Source of the DNA: Agapetus fuscipes
Taxonomy: Eukaryota > Arthropoda > Insecta > Trichoptera > Glossosomatidae
Assembly: GCA_951799405.1 (NCBI GenBank)
Contig: OX637354.1
Location: forward strand, 434,001-498,000
Direction: 5' to 3'
Length of the DNA stretch: 64,000 nt
The translations under genes were made by a program, and so were the position numbers. Shown piece by piece: positions 16,526 through 27,400 of this stretch (positions are counted from its first letter, which is position 1; the number at the start of each line of letters is the position of its first letter). A model generated the notes under the pieces. That model was not told the DNA's origin, made no database searches, and saw only the letters and a program-made list of their open reading frames with translations.

Positions 16526-16908
16526 CCGGTCCGTAGTTCAGTGGTAACACTTCGGACTCGTAAATGGAAGGTTGTGGGTTCGAATCCCGGCGGAGCACAA
16601 AAAATATATCCCATTTATATTTTAAATTTTCTCTTGGCTGGGTTGAAAAATTCATAAACCGTTAACAATGACCGGTCACCAAAGGTTCATCCAGCCTTAC
16701 AGCATCTGGGTCTTGCTTGAGAATTGGCGCTTTGTAGCGACGACGACCAAGCGCGTAAAAAGGTTGATAGCTCAATTGGTAGAATGCTCGCATTCCATGC
16801 CGAGAGCAAGGGTTCGATCTCAAGGTTTCACTCAGCCTTCACAAGAAATGAGAACCAGCCCCCCCGGGAGCTGGGAAACCCCACTTCAACTGAAAGTGGG
16901 GGTGGGGA
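16526..16908 (+). mobile_element. Composite SINE: SINE-B fused to SINE-A
   Basis: A SINE-B head (TAGTTCAGTGGTAACAC, GGTTCGAATCCCGGC) and body to ACGACCAAGCGCG is joined directly to a SINE-A head (GTTGATAGCTCAATTGGTAG) and body. SINE-B lacks its normal tail. The same junction occurs at 22050, 26340 and 49650. Confidence 0.8.
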
Positions 16909-16913
16909 AAGTT

Positions 16914-17062
16914 TGGTGACCGGTCATTGGTAAAGGTTTATGAATTTTTCAACCCAACTAAGTAATATTATATTTTTTGTGCTCCGCCGGGATTCGAACC
17001 CACAACCTTCCATTCAGAGTCCAAAGTGTTACCACCACAGGTTACCACTGAACTACGGACCG
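16914..17062 (-). mobile_element. SINE-B head, inverted
   Basis: The minus strand carries the GGTTGTGGGTTCGAATCCCG box and the upstream GGTCCGTAG start. It faces the composite SINE to its left. Confidence 0.8.
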
Positions 17063-17962
17063 AGTATGTAGGTGTTTACTTTTTTTAAGGGTAAATTTGT
17101 GTATTTAATTAATCAATTAATTTATAAATAATATGATGAATTAAGGAGTGTCTTCCTTCGTGTATTGTATTTTTTTACAAACGAAAGCTTTGTGTAATAT
17201 ATTTCTGAAGCAACTAGGTAGTTCATTGTGTCGTGAGCTTTCGGGGCGAGAGGACGTCCGTGTTGGACGCGGGTTTAAAAAAACTACGATAAATGTTTTC
17301 AAATAAAGTTCCCTCTGTCAAATAGTATAATCTTATCTATCATTCACAAGAGATAGCATTTAACTCGTATACTTATTTAAGTGATTCAATCACAGATAAA
17401 GATATTATCAGATAAAAAGTTGCTAAGCGAATGTGTCATTTGTGTAAAAATAAATAATTTTAAATTGAAATGATTTAATATTTTTGATAAATGTGTGATT
17501 CATTTGTGAAATTAAGTGATTGTTTTGTGTTAAAAAAACATCGAAAATAATTTAACTTCGAAAACAAAGTACAATTTACAAGATTAATTTAATTTAAAGT
17601 TAGGTTATGTTTTCATTATAAAAGTAACATTCGTTCAAATAATAATATTTTTAAGAAAGATAATCATAAAAGATCTGAATTTAATTCTCTCGAAATTATA
17701 TCAAAATAAAGATATAATCTTAAATTATTTTAAAATTAAAGGTTTTTGTTAAAACCTTATTTTAATTCTACTTTTTAAAATGTCAATATTACGTGGTTAT
17801 AAATAAACGTGAATTTAAATCTATAAAACAAAATGTATTCGTTTAAAAATGAATGAAACGTTTATTATAAAAATATGTAAATAAAATTTATTTATAAATT
17901 AATTATGTACAAATTATATAAATGTATATTTTTATAGATAGCTGAAATAAAAACATTTGAAA
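17063..17962. other. AT-rich 5' flank of the Methuselah-like gene
   Basis: Very AT-rich region that must contain the promoter and 5'UTR of the receptor. A hairpin-prone block lies near 17230-17275 (GAGGACGTCCGTGTTGGACG). No promoter element can be assigned safely. Confidence 0.35.
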
Positions 17963-18466
17963 ATGCTGTCCAATCGGTGTGTTTGGCTAGTTTTAATGTT
18001 TGCCTGTAGACTTGCAAGCAGTGACGATCCGTGTGGATTTCTAGACAGTGTTGATTTGACAGGAGGAGTGCGAATGAATGATGGATCTATCAAGTTAGAT
18101 GGAGTGGTGTACCCTCCATCGGAACAATTCGTTTACACAGTTAAAAACGAAACTAAAGAAGCTAGCAATGATTACTACCAAGATGAAGTGACTACATTTA
18201 ATGATCTTTATCCTGAAGAACATGTGCGAGGCTGTGCCTGTAGAATGGGGAGGCCTTGCATGAGGAAATGCTGTCCTAGAGGTCAGGTGATGATAAACAA
18301 GACTTGCCTGGATCATGGAAGTGCTAAACTGCCAAAGGTTTACGATAAAAAAACCCTTTTAGCTGAGGTGGATGCGTCCAAACATTTCGCTTGGGTGTAC
18401 GGATACAAAGAGATATGTCTGCTTACCAGTAAGTATGTGGAGACTGAAGACACCTATCTGCAAACG
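17963..18466 (+). CDS. mthl: mth-like exon 1, signal peptide and ectodomain
   Basis: 168 codons starting MLSNRCVWLVLMFACRLASS, a clear signal peptide, then DDPCGF. The ectodomain has the Methuselah cysteine signature CACRMGRPCMRKCCPRGQ at 91-108, and possible N-glycosylation at NET (62) and NKT (112). The start ATG has A at -3. The donor is ACG|gtgagt. A cryptic gtaagt at 18429 lies within the exon. Confidence 0.93.
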
Positions 18467-21400
18467 GTGAGTTGAAAAATGTTTGTTATCAATGAATATA
18501 TCCGAAATTTCAAATGAATGGAATATCCAGAGTCATAATAAAAGGAGAGCTCGTATGTAGAAGGTTATGACTCTGGAGGAAATGAAAGAAGTACGTAAGG
18601 ACAGAACGAAATGCCGGTTGATCTGTAATGTTGGCGGCTAGGGTTTTTTAAATTGGAATTAGTTTTCTGTTTTAGTTTTTATGTTCATACATAATATTAT
18701 TATTTATTGATTTTAAAAATATAATTTGTCGTGTATGTTCCTTGACTTATAGGTTGGTAAGCAGCTGACCACCCATGTTGTAAAAATGTCACCCCTGTTT
18801 CAGGGAAGGACGGCAAGAGTTGCAGGGTGTATGTCCATTTGAGATTTGTTCATGTTGAGGCTTATGTTCATTTGATATTGTGTTTTTATTAGAGATGGGC
18901 CGAAATTCGTTTTACATTTGGGATAACCGAATATCGGCAGCTTGAACCGAACTTCGGAATTCGGCTGAATTTCGGTTCAAATGCCGAACATTTGGGGAAA
19001 GAAAAAGTAAAACAAAATACCTACTTGCACAATTTTGACTGTTATAAATGGATGTCATACTATTTGTATAAGCGTCAAATAAAAATTAGTTCTTTACATA
19101 CGCACTCATCTATCTATAATCTAAGTTGCAAGGATATATTCATTCAAAGCTCTCAGATGTATGCCCACAAACAAACACGTGTAGTTCGCGCTTACAAATG
19201 CTGATTGTGTACTTACAAATAAAATCCAAACCTCAAATGAACATAAGCCCTGCAACTCTTGCCGACATTCCCTGAAACAGGGGTGACATTGGCAAAGTGA
19301 ACCATTTTTTACAGTATGGGTGGTCAGCCTCATACCAACCTATAAGTCAAGGAATACGAGTGAAAAATAACATTTTTAAGTATAAAAAAAAAAACAAAAT
19401 CTTAAAAATAAATCTATACAAAAAAAGTAAAAAATTTCTTACGCAAAAAATGTAGCAAACTAATAAACCAACATTACAAATCAGCATTGCAGATTAGCCG
19501 CCACTTCTTCCTGTCCTTGCATACTTCTTTCATTTTATCCAGAGTCATAACCTTTTTCATACAAGCTCTCCTTTTATTATGACTCTGGATATCCCATTCA
19601 TTTGCTATTTCGAAAATTTGGTCCATCCATACCTTTCTTGGTCTTCCTCTTCCACGACATCCATCAATTCTTGCAGCATACACTTTCTTCGTCAGTCTTT
19701 CCTCATTCATTCTCTCCAAATGTCCAAACCATCTAAGTATACTTCTTTTAATCTTTACTTTCACACTTTCTCTTACACCACATTCCTCTCTAACAAAATC
19801 ATTCCTCACCCTATCACTCCGTCTTTTTGGCCGTGTTCAAAAAAAAAATCCCGTTGTTTGTAAAAATATGTTTCTTATCCTTTATGGTCTTAGTAAAAGA
19901 GTGACATTAATGAAAAAAATCACGCAAGTTAAATAATTTTTTGTCTTAATTTTAAAGTTAATTTTTTTTATATTACTTAAAAAATGACGCCACAAAAAAA
20001 TATTTAAAAAAACTCGTTTTTTTTACTTTTTTTTGCTCGGATTTTGTTGTTTTATATTTTGGAAATATTTTTTTTCTTTATATTTATAGAATGATACAAA
20101 TTCTAGTTCGTAGTGTGATTTTTAATAGAATAATGTGAATAGTTTTTGAGATAATATGAAAAAACTGTTTTCAAGAATTAAATAAGTTAATTAGTTTCAG
20201 TTTTTTCATATTAGCGCAAAAACTATTCACATTATTCTATTAAAAATCACACTACAAACTAGAATTTGTATCATTCTATAAATATAAAGAAAAAAAATAT
20301 TTCCAAAATATAAAACAACAAAATCCGAGCAAAAAAAAGTAAAAAAAACGAGTTTTTTTAAATATTTTTTTGTGGCGTCATTTTTTAAGTTATATAAAAA
20401 AAACTAACTTTAAAATTAAGACAACAAATTATTAAATACGCGTGATTTTTTTCATTAATGTCACTCTTTTACTAAGACCATAAAGTACAAGAAACATATT
20501 TTTACAAACAACGGAATTTTTTTTTTGACCGGAGTCTTAAATAGTCATTAAGCACTCATGGTCATTTATTTTAGTAACAACAAGTGAACATTAACTTACA
20601 AAATTTATAAAAACTAAATCTTCTTCTACTCCGTTACAAAGATATCAGATTGAAACAAAAATGAAATCAATTTAGTATTTTTCTAACAAATAACAGTAAC
20701 TAGAAACTGTAATGCGTTACTTTTTTTACCGAACCGAAGTTCTGCCGATTTTTTTATTTTAACCGAATGTTCGGCCGAAGTTCGTATTCGGTTCAAACTA
20801 CATTCGGCCCATCCCTAGTTTTTATGTTGTGAGTACACAGGCGGCATGTGTAAGCTCGAACTCCTACGTGTCTGCTTATGGGAATGCATTGAATATTAAT
20901 CTTAAATGTAATATATCTTAGCAACATTGGTTATAGATTATAGATGTAGAAAATCCTTTTCAATAGAGGCAAAAAGTAAACAAATGTTAGTATGAAATAC
21001 TGTAACTGTAACTCTGTCGCCATTCCGCTAGGGGTGACCAGAGCCTCTGCAGAGCTGCCTCCATTTTTTCCTATCCTTACATACCTCTTTCAATTCATTC
21101 ATATCCATCACCTTTTTCATGCATTTTCTTTCTTTACGCTCACTTTGTATATCCCATTCTTTCACAATCTCCTCAATCTGATCACTCCATACTTTTCTCG
21201 GTCGTCCCTTCCCTCTTTTTCCATTCACACTCTCTTTGTATACATACTTTGTCAGTTTATCATCATTTATTCTTTCCACATGCCCAAACCATCTCATCAC
21301 ATTCTTTTGTACCTTAACTTTCACATCCTCTTTCAAATTACATTCTTTTTTTACCCATTCATTCCTAACTCTATCCCTCAGAGTTTTTCCTGTCATGCTT

Positions 21401-24400
21401 CTCAAATGCTTCATTTCCACCGTACATACTTTACTCATTTCGCTATCATTCACTGTCCATGCTTCACTTCCATACATCAAAGTCGGTAACAATATGCCAT
21501 TGTGTACCGCCATTCTCAGATCCATCGTGGAGAAGGATAATATTTTTCTTGGCACCATAGGCGGTCCAGAAAGTACTGGAATCGGCGTCTTTATTTCATA
21601 GTCAATTAATAATTTTATCGCTTTTTAAAAGAAAACTCATTTTCAATTAATTGCTTACTCAGCTTATCTTTAATGGAAATTAACACTTTTTTGTTGTTAG
21701 GTAGAAAATTCTTAATCAATTTTTATTATTTATTCTACGAAACTATATTTCTCATTAAAAAAATCATTTTTAATTTTTCATACAGGATATTTTTATTGAG
21801 CTACACATATAGTGTAACTTCTTGCCTGCGTTATCCCCGAAGGGATCGCATGAGGCGATTCGGGACCTATTTATTTTTACGGGTAAGGGGGCCGGCCTCA
21901 CAACAACCACTTTCAGTTGAAGTGGGGGTTTCCCAGCTCCCGGGGGGCCGTTCACACTGGACATGTTCAATGAACGTGTTTATTTTTTTTTAAACTGGAT
22001 CTTGCTTGAGAATTGGCGCTTTGTAGCGACGACGACCAAGCTCGTAAAAAGGTCGATAGCTCAATTGGTAGAAATATCTTTGACCCTGGTTCAACAGATG
22101 TTATTGCGTAATTCTTAATTAATAATTAATTAAAATAAACAATAATTAATTATTAATTGATGATATTATTACCTGTTTCTGGCCAGGCAGAATAAGTTGG
22201 TGAATTGCATCCCTCTTCACAAATCTATTTTTTTTTTAATTAAATTAAATTGACATGTTCAATGAACGTGTTTATTTTTTTTTTAAACTGGGTCTTGCTA
22301 GAGAATTGGCGCTTTCTGCAGAGACAACCAAGCTCGCAGAGAGCCTGAGGTGTCTATATCTATAATCTTGTTGCTAAGATATATTAACATTTAAAGCTCA
22401 TATCAAATGCATACCCACAAACTAAATATAAAATCCAAACCTCAAATGAACATAAGCCCTAAATATGTATAAATATGTCGAACACTATTATGATTATTTT
22501 ATCAATTATTTTGGGGTTTGTCCTCAGACCGGGCAGCTCATGACAGAGAGCGGCCTGCTGGTGAACTTCCTGGAGTACTGCCTGGAGTTCATGCCGGAGG
22601 ACAACGGCACGGATCTGACCAAACCCAAGGCCATCATCTGCTTCCCGCCCGAGGAGGCGCCCAACAAGCTCATCTTCATCCTGCTGTCTGCAGGTAGGAG
22701 CAGCAGGCTATCCTGGAGATCAACATCCAAAACCGAAACACTGGGATATCCGAAATAAATAAAAATAGCCGTATTCGTAACTGAAACCGATAAAATAAGT
22801 TTTGGATAATATCGAACAATTCAATGGAAATTACGAATGGTAAATTGTTCTAATAATCCCAAAACCCTGCCCTCAAACTTGGCCTCTTCCCTATTACGTC
22901 CCCTTATTTACCACCTGAGGATAAATGACCTTTCGAATTGCATTATTCTTCTTCTCAATCTTGTTCCTCATCGCTGAGGGTTGTGACCCGTGTGGAAGCA
23001 ACCACTCTTCTCCAGTTCTCTCTTGACTGCGCTGCCAGCAGCGCTCCAGCCACCGAGGTGCCTGCTGCTTTCTTAAATTGATTGGTCCATCTGTGGGGGA
23101 TCTTCCTCTTCCTCTCTTTCCCTCCAAGTCACCGATCAAAACCAGTCGTTCCAGGCTATCTTCATTGTCGCGGACAACGTGTCCGAAGAACTGAAGGATA
23201 TAGAAGGAATACGGAAGAACAGAAGGAATACGGAGTGTACATAATATATTGGCCAGAGTCAAGCTATCCAAACGTAACTGTAACTGTAACTGTAACTCTG
23301 TCGCCATTCCGCTAGAGGTGGCCAGAGCCTCTGCAGAGTTGCCTCCATTTTTTCCTATCCTGACATACCTCTTTCAATTCCTTCATATCCATCACCTTTT
23401 TCATGCATTTTCTTCTTTTACGCTCACTTTGTATATCCCATTCTTTCACAATCTCCACAATCTGATCACTCCATACTTTTCTCGGTCGTCCCTTCCCTCT
23501 TTTTCCTTTCACACTTTCTTTGTATACATACTTTGTCAGTCTATCATCATTCATTTTTTCCACATGCCCAAACCATCTCATCACATTCTTTTGTACTTTA
23601 ACTTTCACATCCTCTTTCAAATTACATTCTTTTTTTACCCATTCATTCCTAACTCTATCCCTCAAAGTTTTTCCTGTCATACTTCTCAAATGCTTCATTT
23701 CCACCGTACATACTTTACTCATTTCGCTATCATTCACTGTCCATGCTTCACTTCCATACATCAAAGTCGGTCCCGACGTAGCTCCCGACAAATAGGCTCG
23801 TTACTTACTTACTTATTTTAGGTGTCCAGAACCACCTATGCCCAGTATCTCCAGTGACTAGCGGCAGCCACTGCACTGTCGTTTCGTGGAAGCAGGTCCC
23901 TCAGTGTGTATTATTCACCAAATAAGGGGCACACTGATATATGTGCCAAGTCCTGGATATCCCCGCAGTCGCACAGGGTGTCCTGTCCACGGTCAAGCAG
24001 GCCCCACCTCGGAACGTTTGTCCTGCACCTAGTCACCCCAGTCCTGAGTCTGTTGAATGCAGTCGTTGGTGCGTCTACTGTACGTACATTGCATGATGTT
24101 GTTGTTATTTCCCCAGGTATGATCATTTCCCTGCCGTTCATGGTGGCCACCATCCTGGTGTACGGCATCATCCCCGAGCTGCAGAACCTGCACGGCAAGT
24201 CCCTCATCTGCTACCTGCTGTGCCTGGTGCCGGGGTTCTCCACCCTGGCAGCCGTGCAGATCATCAACTCTGGAGCGGGCAGGATCGACGAGGGACCGTG
24301 TCTCATTGCTGGTAACAAGATCACTTTTTTAAAATAAAATAAAAATAATAATATTAGGATGATTTATTTGGTGAGCGCTGTTTTTGTGTGTATCACACCT

Positions 24401-27400
24401 CAAGAGCCCTCTGCGAGCTTGGTCGTCGCTGTAGAAAGCGCCAATTCTCAAGCAAGACCCAGTTGTTGTAACGTTGGATGGACCTTTCAGTGACCGGTCT
24501 TTGGTAAAGATTTATGAATTTTTCAACCCAGCGAAGAGCACATTTGGAAATATAAATAGAATGTTTTGTGCTCCGCCGGCATTCGAATCCACAACCTTCC
24601 ATTTACGAGTCCAAAGTGTTGCCACTAGACTACAAACCGGTCCAAGAAATGCTAACAACACGCGGTGTACCTAGCGGTCACCCATCCAAGTAGCAACCGC
24701 GCCCAATGTTGCTTAACTTCGGTGATCTGATGAGAACCGGTGCTTTCAACGTGGTATCGTCGTTGACTGATGTACACCTACTTTGCCTGGTCGGATGTCC
24801 TCATGCGAAAGCAAAAGCTTGTGTGCATGCAATGGCATCTGTTGAACCAGGGTCGAAGTTATGGTCAAAGGGGCCAAGCGTGATTCTAATCAGCGGTATT
24901 CTGTTCCAAATACGCTCGTCAAGAATAGCGACTTGACTTCCTTGACCATTACACTAACTATTATTCTACATGTTTCTGTTGAATTATAGGTTGGTATGAG
25001 GCTGACCCCCCATGCTGTAAAAAAACGGCAAAAGTTGCACGGATTGTGTTCATTTGATGTTTGGTTTTATATTTGTAAGTACACATGTAACTGACAAGGT
25101 GTCTGTTTGTGGGCATGCAATATGAATTGTAAATATTAATATATCTTTGCAACTTAGATTATAGATTATGTATATTTTGTTGTTGGCCGCTATTGCCCGT
25201 ATGACGAAAATCTATAAACAAAAAAAAAAACACTTGTTTGTTTAAGTTGACAAACTAAACAAGGCTCGAGTTTGTTTGTTTGCTTTGTAGAGATTTGTTT
25301 AATTGCTCAATGCTCCACGGACTCTCCAAGTGAGAGGGAACAAGAAACAAACAAAGTTGGAATGAGAAGATGGCGGGAAACAAAGGGAAGAAGTGAAAAA
25401 GAAACGGAAAAGTGATAAATGAAAATGGGAAAGCTTAAATAAATATCTATATGCGTGTGTGGTTATAAACTTGGAAAAAAATATTACGAAATGAATCGCA
25501 TTTATGTAGTTTTTTTACTTTTAAACATGATTTCAAATTATATATTCCGGTTGATAGCTCAGTTGGTAGAGTGCTTGGATTCCATGCCGTGAGCTCGGGT
25601 TCGAATTCCACCGAGGGTGTCAGAAATGATTTCCCGTTTCAGTGTTTAATTCAAACCCCAAAATAAAATACCGGCCAGGTTTCCTCAGTCTTCACAAGAA
25701 ATGAGTACCAGCCCTCTCGCGAGCTGGGAAACCTCCACTTCAACTGAAGTGGCTGGTGTAAGGCCAGCCCCCTTAGCTGTAAAAATAAATAGATTCAACT
25801 CGCCACATGCGACCACTTTGGGGATAACGCGGCAAGAAGTTACACTATTTGTGTAGCTTACTTGCGTTTTTTTTATATACGTAGAATTCTTTAATGTATT
25901 ATCTAAGTTGCAAAGATATATTGTCATGCTCATATTTAATGCATGCCCAAAAGCAGACACACGCTGCATGTCTACATACAAAATGAAAAAAAAAACCTCA
26001 CAGGAATATAAAACGCGACTAAGCTACACATATAGTGTAACTTATTACCTGCGTTATCTCTGAAGGGGTCGCATGTGGCGATTCAGGACCAACTTATTTG
26101 TACGGGTAAGGGGGCCGGCCTCAACACCAACCACTTTCAGTTGAAGAGCGGGTTTCCCAGCTCCCGGGGGCGGGCACGTTCTCATTTCTTGTGAAGGCTA
26201 AGCAAGCCTCGGGATCGAACCCTTGCTCTCGGCATGGAATGCAAGCATATTACCAATTAAGGGCCTTTACAATGACACACTGTCATAAAAGGGACTATAT
26301 AATTTTGGGTTAATAATAAAAATAATAAGCTATCGACCGGACTTTTTTACGAGCTTGGTCGTCGCTACAAAGCGCCAATACTCAGCGGTGGGATCTGACT
26401 ATTTAACTTCATTGTAGAGAATTTGCCGTAAATAGGTAGAGGATGTTTACACAGATGTCAGATGATAAGAACGATTCTTAGTACGGACGATCACAAGATA
26501 TGCAACTTGGCTAGTATTGAAGTTTTTCAATCCCGCTAAAAGTTTTCAAGTGTTGCAATATGCCAGAAGTATATATTATTCTCTATCGACTACATACTAA
26601 ATCTAAGCTGCAAAGATATGTATCATTTGAGATTCATATTGAATGCATTCCCACAAGCAGACATGCATAATTTCGCGCTTACATATGTCGCATGTGGACC
26701 TACAATATAAAAAACCCAATCTCAAATGAACATACCCTGCAACTCTGGCCGACCTTCCCTGAAGCAGGGGTGACATTGGCAAAGTGAACCATTTTTTACA
26801 GTATGGGTGGTCAGCCGCATACCAACCTATCAGTCAAGGACGATACGAACATAATAGAATGTACATGGGTGCTATCTGCATGTTTGAAAAAAAATTGACC
26901 GGCTAATATATTTTCCTTATCACTACCTTGACCAGAAGCGCTATTCTGCTAAATTCCTTACGACCTTAAGGCGATGAGCTAGCGATTCGTATCCAAAAAT
27001 AAGATGTACTGTGATTTTTTTTATCTATGAAGTTCTTTCGCAAGCGCTAGCGCTAGTTTTGAACACGAATCGCCAGATCGTCGCCTTAAGGTCGTAAGTA
27101 ATTTATCAGAATAGCGCATCAGTCCGTAGTCTAGTGGTAGCACTTCGGACTCGTAAATGGAAGATTGTGGGCTCGAATCCTGGCGGAGCACAAAAAATGT
27201 CATTTATATTTTAAAATATGCGTCTACGCTGGGTTGAAATTTTTTAGTTACTTTGCCAAAGATTGGTCACCGTAGGTCCATCCAGCCTTACATCAACTGG
27301 GTCTTGCTTGAGAATTGGCGCTTTCAACCAAGTTCGCAGAGGTATCGACCGGGCTACTGCAGCTCGTAATCGGCAGGTAATAACACTATTAGGATGATTT

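Larger units (their letters stand above)
18890..20817. mobile_element. Non-autonomous hAT-like element
   Basis: Terminal repeats TAGAGATGGGCCGAA and TTCGGCCCATCCCTA pair at 14 of 15 positions. An 8-bp duplication, GTTTTTAT, flanks it at 18882-18889 and 20818-20825, as expected for hAT transposases. Longer subterminal inverted similarity (CCGAA-rich) follows. No transposase is encoded. It contains a nested LINE-A fragment and a large foldback. Confidence 0.9.
18510..20950 (+). mobile_element. LINE-A 3' end split by a hAT-like insertion
   Basis: ORF2 end remnant and 3'UTR at 18510-18889, resuming at 20826-20950 (GTTGTGAGTACACAGGCGGC and onward). Removing the inserted element and one copy of GTTTTTAT restores the usual LINE-A sequence. 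Confidence 0.88.

Noticed and set aside
23082..23315. Plus-strand frame opposite LINE-C
   Set aside because: It is antisense to the LINE ORF2 fragment and has no independent support.
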